Source: Bog-113 sp965226755 (lineage in GTDB: Bacteria; Acidobacteriota; Terriglobia; Bryobacterales; Bryobacteraceae). Taken from it: DNA of 64,000 bases. The stretch is from assembly GCA_965226755.1 (NCBI GenBank), contig CBDDDT010000007.1:264997-328996 (forward strand), given 5' to 3'. Below, piece after piece: positions 52,806 to 61,023 of this stretch. Numbering within the stretch: position 1 is the first letter of the stretch; every line of letters begins with the position of its first letter. The notes under the pieces were generated by a model. The model did not search any database. It was given only the letters and a program-made list of their open reading frames with translations, and was not told the origin of the DNA. Both the position numbers and the translations under genes were made by a program.

Positions 52806-52991
52806 TCAAGCGTACTCGGGCCTGAAGTTCGCAGAAGTAAATTCGACGCGAAGGCCAGTGTAATTCCCGGTCTCTCCCGCTGGGGATTGCGTGTTGAACA
52901 CTATCACGAAGATGCCGACGCTCGTGCTGGCCGAACGCTTTCCGCTAACTCGAACGAATTCCATGCGTCGGATCTCGACCAGGTCCTGCAT
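52806..52991 (-). pseudogene. C-terminal fragment of an unidentified protein
   Basis: A 61-codon frame, MQDLVEIRRMEFVRVSGKRS through NYTGLRVEFTSANFRPEYA, looks like the beta-rich end of a secreted protein. It continues, in a different frame, the VCBS gene that enters from the right, with an overlap at 52945-52991. It may be the original C terminus of that gene after a frameshift, or an unrelated piece. Confidence 0.4.
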
Positions 52992-53751
52992 CAGGTTGCA
53001 GGGAACGCTGCAAGCGTTTTCTGGGATGACTCACCCGCGCGACGGGGAGGACACCGGCCTGTCCGATAGCGGCGGTCAACGTTGCTGGCTCCTGGCCGGC
53101 AGTAATAAATGCGCCGCCGCCGGTTCCGAGCATGACGGTCGCGCCTTGTCCCGTGCCGACGGCCATGTCCGCGATTCCATCGCCGTTAAGATCGACCACC
53201 GCCGTGGCTTGCACATCCTTACCCGGGAATAGAGTCGTGTAAGGACCGAATACACCGCCGTCCTGGTTGAGAAAGATCAGCAGGCCCTTGGTGCTAACCA
53301 GAATGTCGGGCAGACCGTCGCCATTCACGTCGGCGACGGCGATGCTGATCGGAACCTCTCGAAGATTAAACATCGGGCCGCCCTCGAAAGTGCCGTCTCC
53401 GTTGCCGTAACCGACCTGGAGATACCCGGTGACGTTTCCGGAAACAAGCCCTAGAATCCCATCCCCGTTCAGGTCCGCTACGGCGAAGCCGTTGCCGCCG
53501 ATTAAGGAATAGTCGCTCAGAAGAGCGGGACGGAATGTCCCGTCGCCGTTTCCGAGAAGAACTACAGGGGTTGGGCCCAGATAAACGATGCCTTGTATGC
53601 CGTCGCCATTGGAGTCGCCGGTAGCTCCTACGAGCGGGTCTGTGACGTAATCCTGCCGCGCAAGGAAGGTCGGGCTGGGCGTCTGCGCATGCGCGATGGC
53701 GCCGAAAACCGTCCACCCGAGCAGCAGCGTGACACAAAGGCGCGTGGACAT
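52945..53751 (-). pseudogene. shortened VCBS/FG-GAP secreted protein, probable frameshift
   Basis: Signal peptide (LCVTLLLGWTVFGAIAHAQ) and four or five FG-GAP repeats are clear (DLNGDGILGLVSGN, DVNGDGLPDILVSTKG, DLNGDGIADMAVGTGQGA). After about residue 235 (AAIGQAGVLP) the sequence becomes an Arg/Pro-rich tail that looks out of frame, ending at 268 residues. It is diverged from the tandem copies to the left and shorter by more than half. A short product could still be made and exported. Confidence 0.7.
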
Positions 53752-54578
53752 TTTTGACAGCTTCCCTTATACGATCATGGCCTGAAAGCGCATTTCTCAG
53801 CAGCCAGCCTTGGTAATGTACTCGGTGTAAAGGGCGTAAGCGAACGACGTACGGGCGGCAAGCCAGGCCCTGTGAGGGGCGCCATCAGTTCAGAGGCGAT
53901 CAGCCCCGTCGCCGGAGAACCGCCGTAAACGGGGCTGCTTCCTAACGCGCTCGCCATGGCCGCTTCGACTTGGCCGGATGCGCCGCTCAGACCATGGTTG
54001 TTGCCTGTCTCGCCTCGATGACGCTTCCGGATTCCCGCCTGGGCCACAATCCCGGCATCCGTTTCCTTCTCGCCCGGCCACGCCGTTAACATCTCGCGTC
54101 TGACGGCATTTCTGATCACGCTCCCTCCAACCCCCCCATCTCCCGCATAATCAACACCTTACAACCCCCGCGCCCATCGCCCGCCCATTCCCCGTGTCAT
54201 AACTCAATAGGGAAAGAAATCCCGTCATTCACTTGTATGCGTTCTCCTCTCGACAAAACCACCGGGAAAGCCGGTCAGCGCACCCTCCGAATCGGCCTCG
54301 TCCGTGCGACGGCCCAGGTGCAAAACGAACCCAATTCCGCAAACGAAGCCAACCCCTCCGCCGCGCCGGGTTCCCGCACCCGCAAGAGCACCATTTCCAG
54401 CTGGTCGCGCCAACAGCAACAAAAGAAAGACGTTTCCGCCATCGATTCCCCGGACCTGCCGCCCGCTCCTTCCGCTCCCGCCCCCGCGAAACGAAGCCAA
54501 ATAATAATTCAAAAACGAAGCCAATCTCGGCGCAAGCCTCCGGAAATGGGCCCGCCAACATTCAGACGCTACCGGTAC
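53752..54578. other. intergenic stretch with decayed and repetitive sequence
   Basis: About 830 bp without a convincing gene. A minus-strand frame at 53775-54119 has 114 codons but no domain or ribosome site. From 54240 the sequence has open frames in several phases because of low-complexity composition and holds the 12-bp repeats described separately. The region ends at the promoter of the Isc regulator. Confidence 0.5.
54323..54524. repeat. interspersed 12-bp repeats (AAACGAAGCCAA)
   Basis: AAACGAAGCCAA occurs at 54341-54352, 54489-54500 and 54513-54524, and AAACGAACCCAA at 54323-54334. Translated in frame, they give recurring NEPNS/NEANPS and KTKPIS words. Similar short words recur in intergenic DNA of acidobacterial and planctomycete genomes, as far as I recall; the role is unknown. 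Confidence 0.6.
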
Positions 54579-54607
54579 TTGACTCGATTGCGCACCGCCG
54601 GTACACT
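54579..54607 (+). promoter_or_regulatory. sigma-70-like promoter of the isc operon
   Basis: TTGACT (54579-54584), a 17-bp spacer, and TACACT (54602-54607) make a good sigma-70 promoter. The start of transcription should be near 54614, about 30 bases before the regulator's ATG. Confidence 0.7.
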
Positions 54608-54618
54608 CAACTAGGACT

Positions 54619-54635
54619 CAAAGTGTCGCACTTTG
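54619..54635. promoter_or_regulatory. perfect dyad just after the isc promoter
   Basis: CAAAGTG (54619-54625), TCG, CACTTTG (54629-54635) is a perfect 7-bp inverted repeat between promoter and start codon. It is well placed for repression by the regulator encoded next, or could fold in the mRNA leader. Confidence 0.5.
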
Positions 54636-54642
54636 TCCCGCC

Positions 54643-55119
54643 ATGCTGAAGCTCACCAAGAAAACCGACTATGGGCTCATCGCATTGCGGCACCTTGCCG
54701 TAAGCCCGCGCGGCACGGCCAGCGCCAAAGAAATCGCCGACGCCTACGGCATTCCGCTCCCGCTCCTCGCGAAAGTGCTCCAGAAACTGACCCGGAGCAA
54801 GCTGACCCAATCGGTCGCCGGGACCAACGGCGGGTACAAACTGGCCCGGGACGCGGGAAGCATCAGCGCGCTGGAAGTGATTCGCGCGATTGACGGACCC
54901 ATTATCCTGACCAGTTGTTTCACCGAGCATGGATGCGATCAGTCCGACCGCTGCACCGTGCGCGAACCTCTGCGCCAGGTGCATGAGGCGATCCTGGGTC
55001 TGCTGAATACGATGTCTGTCCAGGAACTGGCGCGGCCGCGAAATCCCGAACCGGATTTTCATCCTCCGGCATCTCCCTCAAGTGCGGGGAATATGTTCGA
55101 TCGTCTGCACGTTTTGTAA
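54643..55119 (+). CDS. iscR: Rrf2-family iron-sulfur regulator (IscR-like)
   Basis: A 158-residue regulator. The winged helix is KKTDYGLIALRHLAVSPRGT, SAKEIADAYGIPLPLLAKVL and GGYKLARDAGSISALEVIRA. Three cysteines in SCFTEHGCDQSDRC follow the C-x5-C-x5-C spacing of IscR and should bind a 2Fe-2S cluster. It heads the isc genes, so it should sense cluster supply and adjust this operon, probably by its own promoter. The C terminus is longer and Pro-rich. Confidence 0.93.
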   Translation: MLKLTKKTDYGLIALRHLAVSPRGTASAKEIADAYGIPLPLLAKVLQKLTRSKLTQSVAGTNGGYKLARDAGSISALEVIRAIDGPIILTSCFTEHGCDQSDRCTVREPLRQVHEAILGLLNTMSVQELARPRNPEPDFHPPASPSSAGNMFDRLHVL

Positions 55120-55171
55120 GGCAGGTTTTTTGAGGCAGGTTTTGTTTTTGTAAGGAATGCGTTTAGAAAAA

Positions 55172-56386
55172 ATGAAGACACCTATTTATCTGGATAATCA
55201 TGCGACCACCCGCACGGATCCCCGTGTGCTGGAAGCCATGCTGCCTTACTTCACCGAGAAGTTCGGAAACGCCGCGAGCCGCAACCACAGCTTCGGCTGG
55301 GAATCCGAAGTCGCGGTCGAGAACGCCCGCAAACAAATTGCGAGCCTGATCGGCGCCACGCCCAAAGAAATCATCTTCACCAGCGGCGCCACCGAGTCCA
55401 ATAACCTCGCCATCAAGGGCGTGGTCGAGATGTACGCCGAGCGCGGCAACCACATCATCACGGCGGCGACCGAGCACAAAGCCATTCTGGACACCTGCAA
55501 GCACGTCGAAAAGCGCGGCGCCCGCGTCACCTACCTGCCGCTCCAGCAGAACGGCCTGATCGATCTGGAAGGCCTGAAGGCAGCGTTCACCGAAAAGACG
55601 ATCCTGGTCAGCATCATGTATGCGAACAATGAGATCGGCGTCATTCAGAACATGGCCGAGATCGGCCGCCTCTGCAAAGAGCGCGGCGTTCTGTTTCATT
55701 CGGACGCGGTGCAGGCGGTGGGCAAGGTTCCGGTCGATGTGATCCGCGACAATATCGGCATCCTCTCGCTGACCGCGCACAAGCTTTACGGGCCGAAGGG
55801 CGTGGGAGCTTTGTATGTGCGCCGCAAGAATCCGCGCGTCCAGCTCACGGCGCAGATGGATGGCGGCGGCCATGAGCGCGGAATGCGCTCCGGAACGTTG
55901 AACGTTCCCGCCATCGTCGGTCTCGGCGAAGCTTGCGCGATTGCGCAGCGCGAGATGGCCGAAGAGTCGGCGCGGCTCCGCTTCCTGCGCGATAAGCTGA
56001 AGAACAAGCTGGAATCGGAGTTGGACGAAGTCTACATCAACGGCACGATGGAATCGCGTCTGCCGCACAATCTGAATATCAGCTTTGCCTATGTCGAAGG
56101 CGAAAGTCTTCTCATGGGCATCAACGACATCGCGGTTTCGTCCGGTTCGGCGTGCACTTCGGCGACTCTCGAGCCGAGCTATGTGCTCAAAGCGCTGGGC
56201 GCGGGCGATGACATTGCACACTCGTCCATCCGGTTCGGTCTCGGGCGGTTCACCACGGAAGCCGAGGTGGATTACGCCGCCGATCGCGTGATCGAGGTCG
56301 TCCGGAAACTGCGCGAACTCTCGCCGCTCTACGAAATGGCCAAGGAAGGCATCGACCTTTCCAAAGTGCAGTGGGCGGCCCACTAG
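55172..56386 (+). CDS. iscS: cysteine desulfurase
   Basis: A 404-residue PLP enzyme that takes sulfur from cysteine for cluster assembly. PIYLDNHATTRTDPRVLEAM, FTSGATESNNLAIKG, HSDAVQAVGKVPVDV, the PLP lysine in SLTAHKLYGPKG and the catalytic Cys in VSSGSACTSATLEPSY are all present, marking group I IscS. ATG 55172 matches the family start; ATG 55157 is five codons upstream. It precedes iscU by 23 bp. Confidence 0.96.
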   Translation: MKTPIYLDNHATTRTDPRVLEAMLPYFTEKFGNAASRNHSFGWESEVAVENARKQIASLIGATPKEIIFTSGATESNNLAIKGVVEMYAERGNHIITAATEHKAILDTCKHVEKRGARVTYLPLQQNGLIDLEGLKAAFTEKTILVSIMYANNEIGVIQNMAEIGRLCKERGVLFHSDAVQAVGKVPVDVIRDNIGILSLTAHKLYGPKGVGALYVRRKNPRVQLTAQMDGGGHERGMRSGTLNVPAIVGLGEACAIAQREMAEESARLRFLRDKLKNKLESELDEVYINGTMESRLPHNLNISFAYVEGESLLMGINDIAVSSGSACTSATLEPSYVLKALGAGDDIAHSSIRFGLGRFTTEAEVDYAADRVIEVVRKLRELSPLYEMAKEGIDLSKVQWAAH

Positions 56387-56409
56387 AATGAAAGTAAAGG
56401 GGAAATAAC

Positions 56410-56829
56410 ATGGCGTATTCGAATAAGGTTCTGGATCATTACAACAACCCGCGCAACGTGGGGTCGCTCGACAAGAATGACCCGAACGTCGGCACCGGAA
56501 TGGTCGGCGCGCCGGAGTGCGGCGACGTGATGAAGCTGCAGATCAAGGTCAATGACGCGACCGGCATCATCGAGGACGCGAAGTTCAAGACCTTCGGCTG
56601 CGGCAGCGCGATCGCCAGCTCTTCGCTCGCGACCGAGATGCTCAAAGGCAAGACGGTGGACGAGGCGCTTGCGATCCAGAACACCGTGATCGTGAATGAG
56701 CTCAGCCTGCCGCCGGTCAAGATCCATTGCTCGGTGCTGGCCGAGGATGCGATCAAGGCCGCGATCTCGGATTACAAGGCGAAGCAGGGATCCGCGGTGA
56801 AGATCCCCGTGGGCCATTCGGTAGCGTAA
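56410..56829 (+). CDS. iscU: iron-sulfur cluster scaffold IscU
   Basis: A 139-residue scaffold protein on which 2Fe-2S clusters are built. The ligands are in GAPECGDVM (Cys and Asp), FGCGSAIASSS and KIHCSVLAEDA, and the HscA-recognition LPPVK motif is kept. AAAGGGGAAAT is a strong ribosome site. iscA begins at the base after the stop. Confidence 0.96.
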   Translation: MAYSNKVLDHYNNPRNVGSLDKNDPNVGTGMVGAPECGDVMKLQIKVNDATGIIEDAKFKTFGCGSAIASSSLATEMLKGKTVDEALAIQNTVIVNELSLPPVKIHCSVLAEDAIKAAISDYKAKQGSAVKIPVGHSVA

Positions 56830-57165
56830 ATGACCGAAACGGCCGCCATCCAGGTCACGCCGAAAGCCATCCAGAAGATCAAGCAGACCTTTGTGCGCGA
56901 AGGCGTGTTCGGAGGTCTGCGCCTGGGTATTCTGGGCGGCGGATGTTCTGGTCTGAGCTACCAGTTCAAGTTTGAAGTGAAGCCGCGCGAGCGCGACAAT
57001 GTCTTCGAATTCGACGGAATCAACATCTTTGTCGACCCGAAGAGCTTGATCTACCTGCGCGGTCTCACGCTCGATTATCAGGAGAGCCTCATGCAGTCCG
57101 GCTTCGTCTTCGATAATCCCAACGCCAGCAAGAGTTGCGGCTGCGGAACCAGCTTCGCCGGTTGA
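56830..57165 (+). CDS. iscA: A-type iron-sulfur carrier IscA
   Basis: A 111-residue A-type carrier that passes clusters to apoproteins. The three Cys are in LGGGCSGLSYQF and the C-terminal SKSCGCGTSF. Core motifs VTPKAIQKIKQTF and VDPKSLIYLRGLTLDY are typical. It sits between iscU and hscB with no gap on the left and 2 bp on the right, so it belongs to the operon. Confidence 0.95.
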   Translation: MTETAAIQVTPKAIQKIKQTFVREGVFGGLRLGILGGGCSGLSYQFKFEVKPRERDNVFEFDGINIFVDPKSLIYLRGLTLDYQESLMQSGFVFDNPNASKSCGCGTSFAG

Positions 57166-57167
57166 GC

Positions 57168-57704
57168 GTGAATTACTTCGAGTTTCTCGAAATTCCTGAA
57201 AAGCTGACGATCGATCCGAAAGCGCTGGAGCAGCGGTTTTATACGCTGAGCCGCAAGTGGCATCCGGATCGTTTTGCGCGCGCCGGCGCCGAGGAGCAGC
57301 AGCGTGCGCTCGATTCCTCCGCGCTTCTCAATGACGCCTATCGCACGCTGCGCGATCCGGTCGCCCGCGCCGAGTACGTTCTCTCGCGCCAAGGCTTCGC
57401 CCCCGGCGACGCCGTCAAGCCGCCCCCGGAACTGCTGGAGGAAGTGTTCGAATTGAACATGGCTCTCGAGGAAGTCAGGATGTGCGACACCGAGGCGCTG
57501 CCGCAGTTGCGCGAAGCTCGCAAGCGGTTCAAGGAAATGCTGGCGCAAGCCGATCGGGATCTCGAAAGCGATTTCCGCGCTTGGGATGAGACCGCCCAAC
57601 CGGCTCTGCTGGACCAGCTCAGGGCGCGGCTGAACCGTCGGAAGTACATTTTCAATCTGGTTCGCGACACCGGCAAGGCACTCGAAAATCATGTTTCAGA
57701 TTGA
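57168..57704 (+). CDS. hscB: co-chaperone HscB
   Basis: A 178-residue J-domain protein from GTG 57168, two bases after the iscA stop. The J domain holds LSRKWHPDRF with the HPD motif at about residue 30-32. The C-terminal three-helix bundle (EVFELNMALEEVRMCDTEAL) binds IscU. No N-terminal zinc Cys are present. It drives HscA ATPase for cluster release; the hscA start overlaps the last 14 bp. Confidence 0.92.
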   Translation: MNYFEFLEIPEKLTIDPKALEQRFYTLSRKWHPDRFARAGAEEQQRALDSSALLNDAYRTLRDPVARAEYVLSRQGFAPGDAVKPPPELLEEVFELNMALEEVRMCDTEALPQLREARKRFKEMLAQADRDLESDFRAWDETAQPALLDQLRARLNRRKYIFNLVRDTGKALENHVSD

Positions 57705-59517
57705 CTTCGGCACTTCAGAAGAACGCATCATCGGGATCGACCTCGGCACCACCAATAGTTTGGCCGCCGTAATGGAGCCGGACGGGCCTCGCATCCTGTC
57801 CGGAATCGTGCCCAGCGTGGTGGCTATCGCCGATGACGGCACGGTCGTGGCGGGCGAGAGCGCGCGGGCGATCCTGCTCCAGCATCCTGGGCGCGCCGTT
57901 TATTCAGCGAAGCGCCTCATGGGAAAGGGCCTCGCGGACGTGCGGGATGAGATCCGCGCGTTGCCCATTCAGATCGCCGAAGGCAGCGAGTCCGTGATCC
58001 GCTTGAAGGTCGGCGACCGCGTGCTCACGCCTCCTGAAGTGGGCGCCTATGTCCTGCGCGAGCTGAAGCAGCGGGCCGAGCTCGCGCTGGGTGAGCCGGT
58101 GTCGAAGGCCGTCATCACCGTCCCCGCTTATTTCAACGACGCGCAGCGGCAGGCGACCAAAGACGCGGGGCGCATCGCCGGGCTGGAAGTGCTGCGTCTG
58201 GTGAACGAACCTACGGCGGCGGCGCTGGCGTACGGGCTGGACAAGCGCAAACAAGGAATCGTCGCCGTCTATGATTTGGGCGGCGGCACTTTCGACATCT
58301 CCATCCTGAAGCTGCAGGACGGCATCTTCGAAGTGCTCGCGACCAACGGCGACACGCATCTGGGCGGGGACGATCTGGACAACCGGCTGATCGACATCGC
58401 CCTGGAAGATATCAACGCCGAGTGGGGAATCGGTCTCCGCTCCAATCCCGAGGCGATGGAATTGCTCCGCCGGTCCGTGATCACGGCGAAGGAGCGGCTC
58501 TCTTTCGCGCTCTCCGTGGACCTGCAATTAGAGTGGGAAGGCCGCCGCTATCAGCGCACGCTGTCCCGCGAGCTGTTCGAAAGTCTGATTCTGGATATCG
58601 TGGACCGCACCATGGGCCCGTGCCGCCAGTGCATTCAGGATTCGGGCATGACGGTCGAGCAGATTGACGAAGTGGTGATGGTGGGCGGTTCCTCGCGCAT
58701 CCCGATGGTCCGGAACGCGGTGGAGGTGCTGTTTCGGGCGCGCCCGCACACGGATCTGAACCCGGATGAAGTGGTCGCGCTCGGCGCCGCCGTGCAGGCC
58801 GGGATTCTGGGCGGATCGGTCGAGAACCAGCTGCTTCTCGACGTGACCCCGCTTTCGCTCGGGATCGAGACCATGGGCGGTCTGGTGTCGAAAATCATTC
58901 ATCGGAACTCCACCATTCCGGCCAGCGCGAGCGAGACGTTCACGACCTCCGTGGATGGACAGCGGAACGTGCGGATTCACGCCGTGCAGGGCGAGCGTGA
59001 GCTGACCAAAGACTGCCGTTCGTTGTTGGTGTTCGATCTGAAAGATATCGATCCCCTGCCGGCGGGCCTGGCGCGGATTGAAGTGCGTTTTCTCATCGAC
59101 GCGAACGGAATTTTGAATGTCACTGCCCGGGATGCGCGCACCGGTAAAGAGCAGTCGATGGATGTGAAGCCGACTTACGGGCTGACCGACGAACAGGTGG
59201 AAGCCATGATCGAGGCGTCTTTCACCAACGCCGAAGCCGACTTCGCCGCCCGCCAGGTTGTGGAAGCGCGCGTGGAAGCCGATGCGATTCTGGCCGCGAC
59301 GGCGAAGGCCAAGACAGGCGACGCGTGGACCGGCATGACCGATGCGGAGCGGGCCGCCATCGCGCGTGCCGAGGCCGATCTGGTGGAGAGCGCGAGTTCC
59401 GATGATCACCGGCTGATTCGTTCCCGGATTGAAGCTCTCGACCGCGCCACGCGCGCGCTCGCTGAGTCCATCATGAATTCGGCTGTGCAAGGCGCGCTAA
59501 AAGGCACGCATATCTGA
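57691..59517 (+). CDS. hscA: Fe-S assembly chaperone HscA (Hsp70)
   Basis: A 608-residue Hsp70. ATP-binding motifs are IIGIDLGTTNSLAAVMEPDG, VITVPAYFNDAQRQATKDAG, VAVYDLGGGTFDISILKLQD and VVMVGGSSRIPMVRNAVEVL; the substrate domain begins near residue 395 (LLLDVTPLSLGIETMGG). With HscB it acts on IscU. The gene ends 3 bp before the stop of the RES toxin on the other strand. A ferredoxin gene, usual after hscA, is missing. Confidence 0.95.
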   Translation: MFQIDFGTSEERIIGIDLGTTNSLAAVMEPDGPRILSGIVPSVVAIADDGTVVAGESARAILLQHPGRAVYSAKRLMGKGLADVRDEIRALPIQIAEGSESVIRLKVGDRVLTPPEVGAYVLRELKQRAELALGEPVSKAVITVPAYFNDAQRQATKDAGRIAGLEVLRLVNEPTAAALAYGLDKRKQGIVAVYDLGGGTFDISILKLQDGIFEVLATNGDTHLGGDDLDNRLIDIALEDINAEWGIGLRSNPEAMELLRRSVITAKERLSFALSVDLQLEWEGRRYQRTLSRELFESLILDIVDRTMGPCRQCIQDSGMTVEQIDEVVMVGGSSRIPMVRNAVEVLFRARPHTDLNPDEVVALGAAVQAGILGGSVENQLLLDVTPLSLGIETMGGLVSKIIHRNSTIPASASETFTTSVDGQRNVRIHAVQGERELTKDCRSLLVFDLKDIDPLPAGLARIEVRFLIDANGILNVTARDARTGKEQSMDVKPTYGLTDEQVEAMIEASFTNAEADFAARQVVEARVEADAILAATAKAKTGDAWTGMTDAERAAIARAEADLVESASSDDHRLIRSRIEALDRATRALAESIMNSAVQGALKGTHI

Positions 59518-59520
59518 CCG

Positions 59521-59976
59521 TCAGGTGCGGACCAGGCGCGGATCCCATTGCACGGGCCGCGGCTCGCAAGCCGTGATGCGGCGAAAATCCGCGTGGCTCT
59601 GGTTGATCAGAACGTTGGATTCGAGGCCGGCCGTGACCGCCGAGGGAACAATCAGGATCGCGGTTGCGGCTTCCCGTATCCAGCGATCCCCGCGCTCTCG
59701 GCTGGTCTGCATGTGGTCGGCGTTCCATTCCGGCACGTCGGCCGGCGCGACGCGTTGAATGGCTAAATCGTCCGGGATTTCAATTTCGATCCAGACCTGA
59801 GAGCGGGGCATTCTTCCGATATTGGCGTGCGCAAGTTGTTCCAGAAGCGCGCCGGCGTAGGTCGACGCGGCGTAGATGATGCGCTGGCCTTTCGAGTTCC
59901 AACGCCCGCCGCATAGAAAGGCGCCCACGCCGTCCATCAGCGGGTACCGCCGGTCCGCGATCCGATAGGCTTTCAA
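59521..59976 (-). CDS. RES-domain toxin
   Basis: A 151-residue RES protein. MKAYRIADRRYPLMDGVGAF, GGRWNSKGQRIIYAASTYAG and LEQLAHANIG contain the conserved Arg, Tyr and Glu of the family, whose studied members (MbcT, ParT type) break down or modify NAD. It follows the antitoxin by 6 bp in the common order antitoxin-toxin. The pair lies opposite in direction to the isc genes and separates hscA from iscX. Confidence 0.93.
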   Translation of the reverse strand: MKAYRIADRRYPLMDGVGAFLCGGRWNSKGQRIIYAASTYAGALLEQLAHANIGRMPRSQVWIEIEIPDDLAIQRVAPADVPEWNADHMQTSRERGDRWIREAATAILIVPSAVTAGLESNVLINQSHADFRRITACEPRPVQWDPRLVRT

Positions 59977-59982
59977 CGCGCC

Positions 59983-60414
59983 TCAGGACGGAAGGCCGTA
60001 GAGGAGCCGCTCCAGCAGTTGTTCGACCTCACGCGCGCCGAGTTCGCTCATCGATCGTTGCAGCGGCGTCTCGTCCCCCAGTTCGGGATGCGGGCGGGTG
60101 AGCCATTCGCGCGTGTCTTTTTGGTCTTCCCAGACGAATTCGGCGGCCGCGATCACGCGCGCCAAGCGCTCCGTGCGTTCGCTTTCCGCGGAGGTCAGGC
60201 GCGTGCGGCGTTTATAAGTGGCCTCCGGAACCAGCTTATACATCAGCCGGGTCACCTCTTTGGGTTCGTCATAAACGTGCTGAGCCGTCTTGCGGAGAGC
60301 TTGTTTCGGCAGACCCGAGGACACCGATTGCGCCAGATCCCGCAGGGAAGAGATCCGGATTCCCAGGATGCCCGATCCGCCCAAAATCTGTGCCACGTGC
60401 AGCGTCTCCACCAT
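59983..60414 (-). CDS. Xre/MbcA/ParS-type antitoxin
   Basis: A 143-residue antitoxin. The N-terminal part has a helical DNA-binding region (SLRDLAQSVSSGLPKQALRK); the C-terminal DUF2384-type domain (SESERTERLARVIAAAEFVW, KDTREWLTRPHPELGDETPL, LLERLLYGLPS) blocks the RES active site. It starts 17 bp from a strong inverted repeat, which should be its own operator. A complete RES/Xre module is therefore present and probably active. Confidence 0.92.
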   Translation of the reverse strand: MVETLHVAQILGGSGILGIRISSLRDLAQSVSSGLPKQALRKTAQHVYDEPKEVTRLMYKLVPEATYKRRTRLTSAESERTERLARVIAAAEFVWEDQKDTREWLTRPHPELGDETPLQRSMSELGAREVEQLLERLLYGLPS

Positions 60415-60430
60415 TCGAACCTCTCTCTGG

Positions 60431-60465
60431 GTATCAGTTTACCAGATCAACAACCAAACTGATAC
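60431..60465. promoter_or_regulatory. inverted repeat operator of the RES/Xre pair
   Basis: GTATCAGTTT (60431-60440) and AAACTGATAC (60456-60465) are perfect 10-bp arms separated by 15 bp, just upstream of the antitoxin start at 60414. Autoregulation by the antitoxin is likely. It lies 32 bp before iscX on the other strand and could influence that gene too. Confidence 0.7.
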
Positions 60466-60496
60466 TTCGCATCTCCCCTTAGGGTAGCATCAGAGC

Positions 60497-60709
60497 ATGC
60501 CTGGACTGACCTGGGACCACACCGAAGACATCGCCCTCGCGCTGCAAGAGGCCCATCCGGAGACCGATCCGACGCACCTTCGGTTCACCGACTTGCACAA
60601 GTGGATCGTGGAGCTGCCCGATTTTGGAGACAATCCCGCCGGTTCGACGGAAGGGAAGCTGGAAGCCATCCAGATGGCGTGGCTGGAGGAATATCAGGAC
60701 AACCGGTAA
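60497..60709 (+). CDS. iscX: Fe-S assembly protein IscX
   Basis: A 70-residue acidic protein. LTWDHTEDIALALQEAHPET, LRFTDLHKWIVELPDF and the C-terminal IQMAWLEEYQDNR match IscX throughout. It binds IscS and moderates cluster assembly. It normally follows hscA and fdx directly; here 980 bp with the RES/Xre pair lie between, so it needs its own promoter. Confidence 0.95.
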   Translation: MPGLTWDHTEDIALALQEAHPETDPTHLRFTDLHKWIVELPDFGDNPAGSTEGKLEAIQMAWLEEYQDNR

Positions 60710-60798
60710 GCGATTGTGGTAGCTTAAGAAGTTGCGGGGTTGAGACGTTTTATCTCTCTTCCCGGCGAGTCTGTTGTAAATCCAAAGCAGGTCAGGTA

Positions 60799-60993
60799 AT
60801 GCCAAAACTCAAGACCCATAAAGGCGCGGCTAAACGGTTCCGGAAGACAGGAACGGGCAAGGTCGTTCGCAGCCATGCTTTTGGGCGCCACCAGTTGACG
60901 CACAAGGCCCGGAAACGGAAGAATCGCCTCCACACGGATGTGGTGGCCGACAAATCGGACCAGGCCAAGCTGCAGCGGATGATCCCCTACTAA
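60799..60993 (+). CDS. rpmI: ribosomal protein L35
   Basis: A 64-residue basic protein from ATG 60799. MPKLKTHKGAAKRFRKTGTG, AFGRHQLTHKARKRKNRL and a C-terminal RMIPY are typical of L35 of the 50S subunit. infC, which usually precedes it, is not here; iscX is. rplT follows after 100 bp containing a hairpin. Confidence 0.96.
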   Translation: MPKLKTHKGAAKRFRKTGTGKVVRSHAFGRHQLTHKARKRKNRLHTDVVADKSDQAKLQRMIPY

Positions 60994-61001
60994 GCTTTAC
61001 C

Positions 61002-61023
61002 GGGAAGGCGTACTCGCCTTTCC
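61002..61023 (+). promoter_or_regulatory. hairpin between rpmI and rplT
   Basis: GGGAAGGCG (61002-61010), loop TACT, CGCCTTTCC (61015-61023) form a 9-bp stem with one G-T wobble. It lies in the 100-bp leader of rplT and may be a processing site, attenuator or L20 target. Confidence 0.4.

Noticed and set aside
53775..54119. 114-codon minus-strand frame as a gene
   Set aside because: No ribosome site, no domain, composition like the decayed surroundings; kept only as part of the intergenic description.
55163..56383. 406-codon frame opposite iscS
   Set aside because: Mirror frame of iscS.
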